Notes: a model not told the origin generated them from the letters alone. Counted from the stretch's first letter, positions 22,954 through 32,093 are shown. The stretch: 64,000 bases of DNA from Lachnospiraceae bacterium Marseille-Q4251 (GCA_018223435.1 JAGTTO010000001.1:3534001-3598000), one strand, 5' to 3'. Program-made: numbers and translations.

Positions 22954-24942
22954 ATGCAGAGAATAGGAGTTTTTGTCTGTCATTGCGGAAGCAATATCGC
23001 CGCAACGGTAGATGTGAAAAAAGTCGTGGAAGTCATCAGCCAGGAGCCTGGCGTGGTCCATGCAGAAGATTATCAGTATATGTGCTCCGAGGCCGGACAG
23101 GAGAAGATCATCCAGGCCATCAGGGAGAAAGAACTGACAGGCGTCGTTGTCTGTTCCTGTTCCCCGCGTATGCATGAAGCCACCTTCCGTAAGGCTGTGG
23201 CAAAAGCCGGCCTGAACCCCTACATGCTGGAAGTGGCAAACATCCGTGAGCAGTGTTCCTGGATTCACAAGGATATGGAAGAGGCTACCAAGAAGGCCGT
23301 GATCCTGGCCCGGGCAGCAGTTGCCAAGGTAAACCTGGACGCTCCCCTTCAGGAGGGCGAGAGCCGCGTAACCAAGAGAGCCCTGGTAATCGGCGGCGGT
23401 ATCGCCGGTATTCAGAGTGCTCTGGATATCGCAGATGCCGGCTACGAGGTAGATATCGTGGAGAAGACCCCGAGTATCGGCGGAAGAATGTCCCAGCTGG
23501 ACAAAACCTTCCCGACTCTGGACTGTTCCGCCTGTATCCTGACCCCGAAGATGGTGGAAGCCAATGCCCATGAGAAGATTCATATTTATACATACAGTGA
23601 GGTAGAAAAGATTTCCGGTTTTGTCGGCGATTTCACAGTGGAGATCCGCAAGAAAGCCAGAAGCGTGGATATGAGCAAGTGTACCGGCTGTGGTGTCTGT
23701 CAGGAGAAATGCCCGAGCAAAAAGATCCCCAGCGAGTTCAACAGAGGTCTCGGAAACCGTACGGCCATCTACACTCCCTTCGCCCAGGCCATCCCGAATG
23801 TTCCTGTCATCGACCGTGAGAATTGTATCAAATTTAAGACCGGAAAATGTGGCGTCTGCTCCAAGGTCTGCCAGGCCGGAGCCATCGACTACGACCAGAA
23901 GGATGAGATCATCAGTGAGAAGTACGGAGCCATCGTTGTGGCCACCGGTTTCGACACGATCAAGCTGGATAAGTACGATGAGTATGCTTACAGCCAGAGT
24001 AAAGATGTCATCACGTCCCTGGAGCTTGAGCGTATCATGAACGCAGCCGGCCCGACCAAAGGTCATCTGGAGCGTCTCTCCGACGGAAGAGCACCGAAGA
24101 ACATGGTGTTCATCCAGTGCGTGGGAAGCCGTTGTGCAGATACCAGAGGAAAGAGCTACTGCTCCAAGATCTGCTGTATGTACACTGCAAAGCATGCGAT
24201 GCTGATCCGTGATAAATATCCTGATGTAAACGTGACTGTCTTCTATATCGACGTTCGTACCCCGGGGAAAAACTTCGACGAGTTCTACAGAAGAGCCGTG
24301 GAAGAGTACCATGTAAACTATGTCAAAGGTCAGGTAGGAAAAGTCATTCCGCAGCCCGATGGACAGCTTCTCGTTCAGGGAGTTGATCTTCTGGACAATA
24401 AGCAGATCCTCGTGAATGCGGATATGGTTGTTCTGGCTACCGCCATTGAGCCGGATCCTTCCGTCAGAAAACTGGCTACCATGCTGACAGCCAGCATCGA
24501 CAACAACAACTTCCTCACCGAGGCTCATCCGAAGCTTCGTCCTGTAGAGTCCCCCACCGCCGGTGTGTTCCTTTCCGGTGTCTGCCAGGGACCGAAGGAT
24601 ATCCCGGAGACCGTAGCCCAGGCCGGCGCGGCAGCAGTCAAAGCCATTGGCCTTCTCGCCAAGGATAAGCTCCGCACCAACGCATGCACAGCAAAACCGG
24701 ATCAGCTGCTCTGCAACGGCTGCTCTACCTGTGCAAACGTATGCCCCTATGGAGCAATCTCCTATGAGGAAAAAGAAGTCAACGACCACGGAATCCGTGA
24801 GGTTCGCCGGGTGGCAGCAGTCAACAGCGCACTCTGCCAGGGCTGCGGTGCCTGCACAGTGGCCTGCCCGTCCGGAGCCATGGACCTTCAGGGCTTCTCC
24901 AACAGACAGATTATTGCGGAGGTGGATGCGATATGTCGATAG
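22954..24942 (+). CDS. hdrA: HdrA-like FAD-containing electron-bifurcating subunit
   Basis: 662 residues from the ATG at 22954 behind AGGAGGTGA. HdrA carries the FAD at which electron pairs are split. The N-terminal domain has FVCHCGSNIAATVDV and CSCSPRMHEATF; the FAD-binding Rossmann motif GGGIAGIQSALD is near residue 147, followed by SIGGRMSQLDKTFPTLDCSA. Inserted iron-sulfur motifs are CTGCGVCQEKCP and the unusual FKTGKCGVCSKVC, and the C-terminal ferredoxin domain has CNGCSTCANVCPYGA and CQGCGACTVACPSGA. All features of a full-length methanogen-type HdrA are present. The C-terminal ferredoxin part is the expected exit for low-potential electrons. Confidence 0.94.
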   Translation: MQRIGVFVCHCGSNIAATVDVKKVVEVISQEPGVVHAEDYQYMCSEAGQEKIIQAIREKELTGVVVCSCSPRMHEATFRKAVAKAGLNPYMLEVANIREQCSWIHKDMEEATKKAVILARAAVAKVNLDAPLQEGESRVTKRALVIGGGIAGIQSALDIADAGYEVDIVEKTPSIGGRMSQLDKTFPTLDCSACILTPKMVEANAHEKIHIYTYSEVEKISGFVGDFTVEIRKKARSVDMSKCTGCGVCQEKCPSKKIPSEFNRGLGNRTAIYTPFAQAIPNVPVIDRENCIKFKTGKCGVCSKVCQAGAIDYDQKDEIISEKYGAIVVATGFDTIKLDKYDEYAYSQSKDVITSLELERIMNAAGPTKGHLERLSDGRAPKNMVFIQCVGSRCADTRGKSYCSKICCMYTAKHAMLIRDKYPDVNVTVFYIDVRTPGKNFDEFYRRAVEEYHVNYVKGQVGKVIPQPDGQLLVQGVDLLDNKQILVNADMVVLATAIEPDPSVRKLATMLTASIDNNNFLTEAHPKLRPVESPTAGVFLSGVCQGPKDIPETVAQAGAAAVKAIGLLAKDKLRTNACTAKPDQLLCNGCSTCANVCPYGAISYEEKEVNDHGIREVRRVAAVNSALCQGCGACTVACPSGAMDLQGFSNRQIIAEVDAICR

Positions 24943-25376
24943 AATCAAACGAAGAATTCAGACCGAAAATTGTGGCGTTCTGCTGTAACTGGTGCAGTTA
25001 CGCAGGAGCCGATCTGGCAGGAAGCAGCCGTCTCTCCTATCCGGCAGACGTAAAGATCATCCGTGTACCCTGTTCCTGCCGTGTCAACCCCATGTTCATC
25101 CTCCGGGCCTTTGAGAAAGGTGCGGACGGCGTGATCCTGTGCGGCTGCCACCCCGGTGACTGCCATTACACCACAGGAAACTATTATGCAAGAAGACGTA
25201 TGACCCTTCTGTTCTCCATGCTGGACTTCATCGGCGTGGAAAACGGCCGTACCCGTGTGGAATGGGTATCCGCCGCTGAGGGCGTGAAATTTTCCCAGAC
25301 CATGAACGAGTTTGTGGAAAAGGTACGTTCTCTCGGAAAGAATGTAAGACTGGAGGATTTAAGATGCAGGAACTGA
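24933..25376 (+). CDS. flxD: MvhD/FlxD-type [2Fe-2S] electron-transfer subunit
   Basis: A 147-residue subunit that overlaps the hdrA stop by 10 bp. The cysteine pattern FCCNWCSYAG, VPCSCRVNP and LCGCHPGDCHYTTGN is diagnostic of MvhD, which links an electron-donating module (hydrogenase or Flx) to HdrA. No hydrogenase genes are nearby; instead an NAD(P)H-binding flavoprotein follows downstream, so this is the FlxD version. The C-terminal helical part is standard. Confidence 0.92.
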   Translation: MSIESNEEFRPKIVAFCCNWCSYAGADLAGSSRLSYPADVKIIRVPCSCRVNPMFILRAFEKGADGVILCGCHPGDCHYTTGNYYARRRMTLLFSMLDFIGVENGRTRVEWVSAAEGVKFSQTMNEFVEKVRSLGKNVRLEDLRCRN

Positions 25377-26338
25377 TCGAACGCGCAAAAGAGCTTCTTG
25401 GCGACGGCACCGTAGTTCGTGTGCTGGGATGGAAAGCCGGAGACCTGCCCTACAATCCGGAACCGGCTTACTTCGAGAACGAAGAAGATTTAAAAGATTT
25501 CGTATATAATGGCTTCTGCGGAGCCAACTTAAGCAAATATATGATCGAGGCATCCAAGAAGGAAGGAAAGACCCTGGTCTTCCTGAAACCCTGCGATACC
25601 TACAGCTTCAACCAGCTGCTCAAAGAGCACCGGGTAGACCGGGACAAAGCTTACATCATCGGCGTTGGCTGTAAAGGAAAGCTCGACATCGAGAAGATCA
25701 AAGTCCAGGGAATCAAGGGAATCCAGAAGATTACGGGCGCTGAGATCTCCGATGAGTGCGAGACGCTTACCGTGGAGACTCTTTACGGAGAGAAGAGCGT
25801 TTCCTATAAAGATGCCATGCTGGGAAGATGCCATACCTGTAAAGGCAAAGAGCACAAGATCTTCGACGAGGAAATCGGCGAGTCCAAGGATACAAAGGAT
25901 ACAGACCGTTTCGCAGAGATCGAGAAGATCGAGGCTATGAGCCCGGCTGAGAAGTTTGCTTTCTTCCAGAAGGAACTCAGCAAATGTATCCGCTGCAATG
26001 CCTGCCGGAACGTCTGTCCCGCATGCAGCTGCCGGAAATGTGTCTTCGACAGCGACAAGTTTGACAGTGCCCAGAAGGCAAATGTGGACTCCTTCGAGGA
26101 GAAGATGTTCCACATCATCCGCGCTTTCCATGTGGCTGGCCGCTGTACGGACTGTGGCGAGTGCAGCCGTGTTTGTCCCCAGGGTATTCCCCTTCATCTC
26201 TTTAACCGGAAATTTATCAAGGATATCGACAATTTCTATGGCGAGTATCAGGCAGGAGAGGATGCGGTAAGTCCGATGCCTCTGACCTCTTACACCACAG
26301 AAGATGTAGAGCCCAGCATTGTGGGAGAAAGGGGATAA
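25364..26338 (+). CDS. FlxC-like iron-sulfur subunit with FrhB/FdhB-like domain
   Basis: 324 residues; the start overlaps the flxD stop by 13 bp. The N-terminal 180 residues resemble the F420-hydrogenase/formate dehydrogenase beta family (LVFLKPCDTYSFNQLL, then AYIIGVGCKG and a GRCHTCKGKEHK cysteine site). The C-terminal part has two [4Fe-4S] motifs, CIRCNACRNVCPACSCRKC and CTDCGECSRVCPQGIP. By place and cofactors it corresponds to one of the two extra iron-sulfur proteins (FlxB/FlxC) of the Flx module; which of them is tentative. It should relay electrons between the NADH flavoprotein and FlxD/HdrA. Confidence 0.75.
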   Translation: MQELIERAKELLGDGTVVRVLGWKAGDLPYNPEPAYFENEEDLKDFVYNGFCGANLSKYMIEASKKEGKTLVFLKPCDTYSFNQLLKEHRVDRDKAYIIGVGCKGKLDIEKIKVQGIKGIQKITGAEISDECETLTVETLYGEKSVSYKDAMLGRCHTCKGKEHKIFDEEIGESKDTKDTDRFAEIEKIEAMSPAEKFAFFQKELSKCIRCNACRNVCPACSCRKCVFDSDKFDSAQKANVDSFEEKMFHIIRAFHVAGRCTDCGECSRVCPQGIPLHLFNRKFIKDIDNFYGEYQAGEDAVSPMPLTSYTTEDVEPSIVGERG

Positions 26339-26341
26339 CGG

Positions 26342-27403
26342 ATGTATAAGATCGCAAAAGAAAACCTTCAGACCCTTTACCGTGAGATCACGAAAAATCA
26401 GGAACTGTTCCTGCCGGAGAAGATCGGCGAGCAGGTGAATTTCGCCCCCTACCGTGAAGAGCTTGAGACGGATCTGACTGTGCTCAAGACAGTCAAATCC
26501 CCCAAAGATGTATTTTTTCCTCAGAGTGAGAACCTCTATACCTGCGTAGAGAAGGACCGCAAGATCACCATCGAGCCCGAGAAGCTTCAGGAGCAGAAAT
26601 TCGTGGTATTCGGCATGCGTCCCTGTGATGTGAAGGGCGTTCAGGTACTGGATAAAGTCTTCCTGGCAGATCCGGTGGATACCTTCTATGCAGCCAGAAG
26701 AGAGCACGGAACCATCGTTTCCCTGGCCTGCGGCGAACCCGAGGAGACCTGTTTCTGTAAGGTCTTCGGCGTGGACTGCACCGAGCCGGAGACGGCAGCA
26801 GAAGGTCTTGTGGATGTGGCTGCCTGGTTTGTTGAGGATACTCTCTATCTCAAAGCCGTTACGGAAAAAGGAACGGCTCTTCTGGAAGCTGTGAAAGATG
26901 TTCTCACAGAGGCAGAGAACACAGACGAAGCAAAGGTGGAGGCTCAGAAAGAGACTGTCCGCGCCATCGTGGAGAAACTTCCCTACACCCATCTTTCCCT
27001 GGAAGGCTGGAACGGGGATGACATGATGGAAAGATTCAATTCCCCTGTCTGGGAGGAGCTTTACCATCCCTGCCTGGCCTGCGGTACCTGCACCTTCGTG
27101 TGCCCTACCTGTCAGTGCTATGATATCAAAGATTACGATACCGGACATGGCATCCAGCGTTACCGCTGCTGGGATTCCTGCATGTACTCCGACTTTACGA
27201 TGATGGCCCACGGCAACAACCGTAACAGCCAGATGCAGCGTTTCCGTCAGCGTTTCATGCACAAGCTGGTTTATTTCCCGGCAAACAACAACGGCATGTA
27301 TTCCTGCGTAGGCTGCGGCCGCTGTGTGGAGAAATGTCCTTCATCCTTAAATATCGTAAAGGTCATCAAGGCCTTTGAAAAACAGGGAGGTGCCAAAGAA
27401 TGA
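26342..27403 (+). CDS. FlxB-like iron-sulfur subunit (AsrA/HydB-like)
   Basis: A 353-residue protein of the family that includes subunit A of anaerobic sulfite reductase and the beta subunit of sulfhydrogenase. Marks are FGMRPCDVKGVQVLD, a CGEPEETCFC segment, and two C-terminal clusters CLACGTCTFVCPTCQC and CVGCGRCVEKCPSSLN. The RYRCWDSCMYSDFTMMAHG block between them is typical. In relatives it partners the FAD/NAD(P)H subunit encoded next. Its start lies 3 bp after the previous stop. Confidence 0.82.
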   Translation: MYKIAKENLQTLYREITKNQELFLPEKIGEQVNFAPYREELETDLTVLKTVKSPKDVFFPQSENLYTCVEKDRKITIEPEKLQEQKFVVFGMRPCDVKGVQVLDKVFLADPVDTFYAARREHGTIVSLACGEPEETCFCKVFGVDCTEPETAAEGLVDVAAWFVEDTLYLKAVTEKGTALLEAVKDVLTEAENTDEAKVEAQKETVRAIVEKLPYTHLSLEGWNGDDMMERFNSPVWEELYHPCLACGTCTFVCPTCQCYDIKDYDTGHGIQRYRCWDSCMYSDFTMMAHGNNRNSQMQRFRQRFMHKLVYFPANNNGMYSCVGCGRCVEKCPSSLNIVKVIKAFEKQGGAKE

Positions 27404-28254
27404 GTGAATGTACCTGTCATACAAACTATACCCTGGACACCTTGATCCCGAAGGTTGGCGTGATCACCGATATCCGTCAGGAGACCCCGGATGTCAAAAC
27501 CTTCCGCGTGGAAGCACCCGAGGGAGGCAAGCTTTTTGAGCATATGCCGGGCCAGTGCGCGATGATTTGCGTGCCGGGCGTCAGCGAAGGAATGTTTTCC
27601 ATTACTTCTTCCCCGACGGTAAAAGAGTACCAGGAATTCAGTATCAAAAAATGCGGAAAGCTGACGGATTATCTCCACAGCCTCAATGTGGGCGATGAGA
27701 TCACCGTCCGCGGACCTTACGGAAATCATTTCCCGGTGGAGACAGAACTGAAGGGTCAGAACCTTCTCTTCATCGCCGGTGGTATCGGACTGGCTCCGCT
27801 CCGTTCCGTTATCAACTATGTGCTTCACAACAGAGAGAATTACGGTACGGTGGATATTTTATACGGTTCCCGTTCTGCAGACGATCTGGTTCAGTTAAAA
27901 GAGATCCAGGAAGTCTGGCAGAAAGCTCCGGGTGTCAACGTATACCTGACCATTGACCGGGAGCAGGAGGGCTGGGACGGCCATGTGGGCTTCGTTCCTT
28001 CCTATCTGAAAGAGATCGGCTTTTCAACGGACAAAACCGCACTTCTCTGCGGACCGCCAATCATGATTAAATTCGTGCTGGCCGGTTTAAAAGAGATGGG
28101 CTTCTCCGAGGAGCAGGTATACACCACACTGGAGCTCCGTATGAAATGCGGTATCGGAAAATGCGGCCGCTGCAATGTAGGCTCCAAATATGTCTGCAAA
28201 GATGGCCCCGTATTCCGTTTCGATCAGCTGGACGAGCTTCCGAATGAGTATTGA
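27400..28254 (+). CDS. flxA: FlxA-like FAD/NAD(P)H-binding oxidoreductase
   Basis: A 284-residue flavoprotein of the ferredoxin-NADP reductase superfamily, AsrB/HydG type; ATGA overlap with the previous gene. The FAD domain contains MPGQCAMICVPG and GMFSITSSP (the R-x-Y/S-S-like flavin site), the nucleotide domain LFIAGGIGLAPLRSVINY and LLCGPPIMI, and a C-terminal [2Fe-2S] site KCGIGKCGRCNVGSKYVC. It is the likely entry of NADH electrons into the HdrABC-Flx complex. NADH rather than NADPH use is inferred from characterised FlxA. Confidence 0.9.
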   Translation: MSECTCHTNYTLDTLIPKVGVITDIRQETPDVKTFRVEAPEGGKLFEHMPGQCAMICVPGVSEGMFSITSSPTVKEYQEFSIKKCGKLTDYLHSLNVGDEITVRGPYGNHFPVETELKGQNLLFIAGGIGLAPLRSVINYVLHNRENYGTVDILYGSRSADDLVQLKEIQEVWQKAPGVNVYLTIDREQEGWDGHVGFVPSYLKEIGFSTDKTALLCGPPIMIKFVLAGLKEMGFSEEQVYTTLELRMKCGIGKCGRCNVGSKYVCKDGPVFRFDQLDELPNEY

Positions 28255-28277
28255 TATAGAAAGGACTGGAACCCAAA

Positions 28278-28955
28278 ATGGAAAATAATATGGTAAACGT
28301 ATATTTTTTCGGTAAAAAATACAGTGTTCCCGCAGATCTCACCATCATGACCGCCATGGAGTATGCCGGATACACCTTAAAGAGAGGCTGCGGCTGCCGT
28401 CACGGCTTCTGCGGCGCCTGTGCAACCATCTACCGCATCAAGGGAGAGAATGAGCTGAAAACCTGTCTGGCCTGTCAGACCCAGGTACAGGAAGGCATGT
28501 ATGTGGCAAGCATTCCCTTCTTCCCCACCGACAAGAGAACTTACAATATCGAAGATCTGAAACCCAACCAGCAGGTGATGATGGAACTCTATCCGGAGAT
28601 CTACAGCTGCATCGGCTGTAATGCCTGTACCAAAGCCTGCACCCAGGATCTGAACGTTATGCAGTATATCGCATACGCCCAGAGAGGCGAGCTTGAGAAA
28701 TGTGCGGAGGCTTCCTTCGACTGCGTAAGCTGCGGCTGCTGTTCCGTGCGCTGCCCGGCTGGAATTTCCCATCCGATGGTAGGCCTTCTGGCCAGACGTC
28801 TGACCGGAAAATACATTGCTCCGGAAGCAAAACATCTGACCAAACGTGTGGAAGAGATCCACGAAGGCAAGTATGACGATCTGATCGAGCAGATCATGCA
28901 GAAACCGATCACAGAAATGCAGGAACTTTACAACAGCAGAGAGATTGAGAAATAG
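28278..28955 (+). CDS. frdB: fumarate reductase/succinate dehydrogenase-type iron-sulfur subunit
   Basis: A 225-residue protein. The N-terminal [2Fe-2S] domain has GCGCRHGFCGACATI with the last Cys in KTCLACQ. Two cubane motifs follow, CIGCNACTKACTQD and CVSCGCCSVRCPAGI. Canonical FrdB has a [3Fe-4S] cluster in the last site; here both C-terminal motifs are full CxxCxxCxxxC, as in HdrC-like or TfrB-like subunits. No membrane anchor gene (FrdC/D) is in the operon. It is therefore a candidate link between HdrBC and the flavoprotein FrdA in the cytosol. A ribosome site AGAAAGGA lies 15 bp upstream. Confidence 0.85.
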   Translation: MENNMVNVYFFGKKYSVPADLTIMTAMEYAGYTLKRGCGCRHGFCGACATIYRIKGENELKTCLACQTQVQEGMYVASIPFFPTDKRTYNIEDLKPNQQVMMELYPEIYSCIGCNACTKACTQDLNVMQYIAYAQRGELEKCAEASFDCVSCGCCSVRCPAGISHPMVGLLARRLTGKYIAPEAKHLTKRVEEIHEGKYDDLIEQIMQKPITEMQELYNSREIEK

Positions 28956-28969
28956 GGAGGGCGTAAAAC

Positions 28970-30583
28970 ATGTATGCACCATATCCAGAAAATATGATGG
29001 AATCCATCAAAAAGGTAGAGGCTACAAGAGCGGAGCGTATGGCAACAGAGCCGAGACGTCTCACCGCTGAGGAGAAGGACGCTCTTCTTGAGAAATTCCA
29101 TCCTGATTATAACCCGAATGCATTTGCAGAGATCAAAGTAGGTCCGAATAAAGGTCAGAAGGCTCCGTTGGAGCTGGCAGAAATGCTTCATTCCACCAGC
29201 CGTCTGATGAATGAGAAGATCGATCTTACAAAAATCGATTATGACGTGGATGTGCTGGTGATCGGCGGCGGCGGAGCAGGCTCTTCCTGTGCCATTGAGG
29301 CCCACAATGCAGGCGCTGATGTTATGATCGTCACGAAGCTTCGTATCGGTGATGCCAATACCATGATGGCAGAGGGCGGCATCCAGGCAGCTGACAAGGA
29401 GAATGATTCTCCGGTACAGCATTATCTGGACTGCTTCGGCGGCGGCCACTTCGCAGCAAAACCGGAACTCGTAAAGAGACTGGTTATGGAAGCTCCGGAT
29501 GCCATCAAATGGCTGAACGGGCTCGGCGTTGAGTTTGATAAAGCAGAAGACGGAACCATGATTACGACTCACGGCGGCGGAACCTCCAGAAAGAGAATGC
29601 ACGCTGCAAAAGACTATTCCGGATCTGAGATCATGCGTACCATCCGTGACGAGGTCATCAACCTTGGCATTCCGGTGGTTGAGTTTACTTCCGCTGTCGA
29701 GCTTCTGAAGGACGAAAAAGGCCAGGTAGCCGGTGCGGTTCTTCTGAACATGGAGACCGGTGACTACTCCGTTGCAAGAGCAAAGACCGTTGTCATCGCA
29801 ACCGGCGGCGCAGGAAGAATGCATTACCAGGGCTTCCCGACCTCCAACCACTACGGTGCAACCGCAGACGGACTGGTACTTGGTTACCGGGCAGGCGCAG
29901 GCCTTCTTTATCAGGATTCCATCCAGTACCATCCGACGGGCGCCATTTATCCGTCCCAGATCCTTGGCGCTCTGGTAACGGAGAAGGTTCGTTCCGTTGG
30001 CGCACAGCTGGTCAATGCAAACGGAGAAGCTTACATTCATCCGCTGGAAACCCGTGACGTCAATGCTTCCGGCGTTATCCGTGAGTGCCAGGAAGGCCGC
30101 GGCGTGGAAGTACCGGGCGGACTTAAGGGCGTATGGCTCGATACTCCGATGATCGAGATCCTCGGAGGCGAGGGAACCATCGAGAAGAGAATCCCGGCTA
30201 TGTTCCGTATGTACATGAACTACGGCATTGATATGAGAAAAGTTCCCATCGTGATCTATCCGACCCTTCACTACCAGAACGGTGGCCTGGATATCGACGG
30301 AGACGGCTTCTCAACCGCAATCCCGAATCTTCTGGTTGCAGGAGAGGCAGCCGGTGGAATCCACGGAAGAAACAGACTGATGGGCAACTCTCTTCTGGAT
30401 GTCATTGTATTCGGAAGAAATGCCGGTAAGAAAGCAGCTGCAAAATGCAAAGAGGTAGAACTTGGTACCCCGAACTTGAATCATGTGACAGAATATGCAG
30501 AGGAGCTGAAAGAGGCAGGCCTTGACACCCATAAGGTATCTCCGATGCTGCTTCCGAACTATGCCCGTCACGAACAGCGCTAA
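28970..30583 (+). CDS. frdA: fumarate reductase flavoprotein subunit
   Basis: 537 residues, no signal peptide, so cytosolic. It reduces fumarate to succinate on FAD. The FAD motif is VIGGGGAGSSCAIEAHNAGA near residue 98, followed by AEGGIQAA. Active-site segments are IQYHPTGAIY (substrate His), ETRDVNASGVIREC (Arg proton donor region), YPTLHYQNGGLDID and the C-terminal HGRNRLMGNSLLD. A 90-residue N-terminal extension precedes the FAD domain, longer than in standard FrdA and possibly for docking to FrdB/Hdr. Paired immediately with frdB and followed by fumarase. Confidence 0.92.
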   Translation: MYAPYPENMMESIKKVEATRAERMATEPRRLTAEEKDALLEKFHPDYNPNAFAEIKVGPNKGQKAPLELAEMLHSTSRLMNEKIDLTKIDYDVDVLVIGGGGAGSSCAIEAHNAGADVMIVTKLRIGDANTMMAEGGIQAADKENDSPVQHYLDCFGGGHFAAKPELVKRLVMEAPDAIKWLNGLGVEFDKAEDGTMITTHGGGTSRKRMHAAKDYSGSEIMRTIRDEVINLGIPVVEFTSAVELLKDEKGQVAGAVLLNMETGDYSVARAKTVVIATGGAGRMHYQGFPTSNHYGATADGLVLGYRAGAGLLYQDSIQYHPTGAIYPSQILGALVTEKVRSVGAQLVNANGEAYIHPLETRDVNASGVIRECQEGRGVEVPGGLKGVWLDTPMIEILGGEGTIEKRIPAMFRMYMNYGIDMRKVPIVIYPTLHYQNGGLDIDGDGFSTAIPNLLVAGEAAGGIHGRNRLMGNSLLDVIVFGRNAGKKAAAKCKEVELGTPNLNHVTEYAEELKEAGLDTHKVSPMLLPNYARHEQR

Positions 30584-30612
30584 AAATAGAAAAAAGAAGG
30601 GAGCTTACCAAA

Positions 30613-31455
30613 ATGCGTGAAGTAGAAGTAAGCAGACTTACAGATGTCATCGAAAAACTCTGTATCGAAGCAAATGAACATCTTCCCAAAGACGTAAAAG
30701 ACGCCATTACAACCTGCCGTGCCTGCGAGGACGGCGAGATTGCCAAAGGTGTTCTGGACGATATCATTAAAAACTTTGACATTGCAGATCAGGAGTGTGT
30801 ACCCATCTGCCAGGATACAGGAATGGCCTGTGTTTTCCTGGAAATCGGACAGGATGTACATTTCGTTGGAGGAGATCTCACCGATGCCATCAACGAGGGC
30901 GTACGCCGCGGATATACAAACGGCTACCTTCGCAAATCTGTCGTAAAAGACCCGGTTCGCCGTGGAAACACCGGCGATAACACACCGGCCATGATTTACA
31001 CAGAGATTGTTCCCGGAGAAAATGTGAAAGTCACCGTTGGCCCGAAAGGCTTCGGAAGCGAGAACATGAGTATGATCCGTATGTTCAAACCCTCCGCTGG
31101 CCTTCAGGGAATCAAAGACTTCATTCTGGAAGTGGTAGAGACCGCAGGCCCCAACCCCTGCCCGCCGATGGTAGTCGGAGTTGGTATCGGCGGAACCTTT
31201 GATAAATGTGCCCTTCTTGCAAAGAAAGCACTGATGCGTCCGCTGGATTCCCACAATCCGGATCCGTTTTATGCAGATCTTGAGGATGAGATGCTTGAAA
31301 AAGTCAACCAGCTTGGTATCGGACCTCAGGGCTTTGGCGGAAAGACCACAGCCATCGGACTGAACATTGAAACCATGCCCACTCATATTGCCGGTATGCC
31401 CTGTGCAGTCAATATCAACTGCCATGTGACACGCCATAAAACGGAGGTGATCTGA
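30613..31455 (+). CDS. fumA: class I fumarase, alpha subunit
   Basis: A 280-residue [4Fe-4S] hydro-lyase subunit of the FumA/TtdA N-terminal type. Cluster cysteines are visible in VPICQDTGMACVFLE, in PNPCPPMVVGVGIGG and within the FDKCALLAKKAL block. It dehydrates malate to fumarate together with the beta subunit 2 bp downstream. Position between frdA and fumB joins mdh and frd into one pathway. L-tartrate dehydratase is a formal alternative for the family, but the neighbours argue for fumarase. Confidence 0.9.
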   Translation: MREVEVSRLTDVIEKLCIEANEHLPKDVKDAITTCRACEDGEIAKGVLDDIIKNFDIADQECVPICQDTGMACVFLEIGQDVHFVGGDLTDAINEGVRRGYTNGYLRKSVVKDPVRRGNTGDNTPAMIYTEIVPGENVKVTVGPKGFGSENMSMIRMFKPSAGLQGIKDFILEVVETAGPNPCPPMVVGVGIGGTFDKCALLAKKALMRPLDSHNPDPFYADLEDEMLEKVNQLGIGPQGFGGKTTAIGLNIETMPTHIAGMPCAVNINCHVTRHKTEVI

Positions 31456-31457
31456 TC

Positions 31458-32018
31458 ATGGAGAGAAGACATATCACCCTTCCTCTGACCGAGGAACTGG
31501 CTAAAACCCTTCACGCAGGAGATCAGGTGCTCCTGACAGGTACCATTTATACATCCAGAGACGCAGGCCACAAGAGAATGTGCGAGGCTCTGGCAAGAGG
31601 AGAGAAGATTCCCTTTGACCCGACAGACGCGACGATCTACTATGTAGGTCCGACCCCGGCAAAACCCGGCGCAGTCATCGGTTCCGCAGGTCCGACCACC
31701 AGCGGACGAATGGACGCTTACGCCCCCACCATGATGTCTGTGGGAGCCAGAGGCATGATCGGTAAGGGAGCCCGTCTTCCGGAGGTTGTGGAAGCCATGA
31801 AGAAATACAGCGGCGTTTACTTCGGAGCCATCGGCGGAGCTGGCGCTCTCCTGGCAAAATGTATCAAAAAAGCAGAGCTTATCGCGTATGAAGATCTGGG
31901 CGCAGAGGCTCTCCGTAAGCTTTATGTGGAGGATATGCCCCTGGTAGTCATCATTGACTGTGAGGGCAACGACCTTTACAAAGAAGGAAGAGAAGCCTAC
32001 TTGGCAAATAAGAAATAA
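31458..32018 (+). CDS. fumB: class I fumarase, beta subunit
   Basis: A 186-residue partner with the swivelling C-terminal domain of class I fumarases. Typical blocks are GDQVLLTGTIYTSRDAGHKR, YYVGPTPAKPGAVIGSAGPT, SGRMDAYAP and GAIGGAGALLAKCI. Its start sits 2 bp after the fumA stop (TGATCATGG), so the two are translationally coupled. It is the last gene of the mdh-hdr-flx-frd-fum run. Confidence 0.92.
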   Translation: MERRHITLPLTEELAKTLHAGDQVLLTGTIYTSRDAGHKRMCEALARGEKIPFDPTDATIYYVGPTPAKPGAVIGSAGPTTSGRMDAYAPTMMSVGARGMIGKGARLPEVVEAMKKYSGVYFGAIGGAGALLAKCIKKAELIAYEDLGAEALRKLYVEDMPLVVIIDCEGNDLYKEGREAYLANKK

Positions 32019-32030
32019 TCGGGTAAAATA

Positions 32031-32068
32031 AAAAAGCCTGGCTTCCCATTCGGCGGCCAGGCTTAAAA
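32031..32068. terminator. hairpin after fumB, oriented as a minus-strand terminator
   Basis: AAGCCTGGC and GCCAGGCTT pair around 13 nt. The T-run needed for termination is on the minus strand (AAAATAAAAAA precedes the stem on the plus strand), yet no minus-strand gene lies nearby. On the plus strand it may only stabilise the fumB 3' end. Confidence 0.5.
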
Positions 32069-32093
32069 AAAACAAATGATAGGAGTCTTTATT

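Noticed and set aside
22930..24948. 672-codon minus-strand frame opposite hdrA
   Set aside because: Mirror frame of a strongly coding gene; no ribosome site, no family motifs, while hdrA on the plus strand has all its cofactor motifs.
25529..27262. 577-codon minus-strand frame opposite the flx genes
   Set aside because: Spans several real plus-strand genes and their junctions; no recognisable domain.
28928..30271. 447-codon minus-strand frame opposite frdA
   Set aside because: Shadow of frdA, low-information composition.
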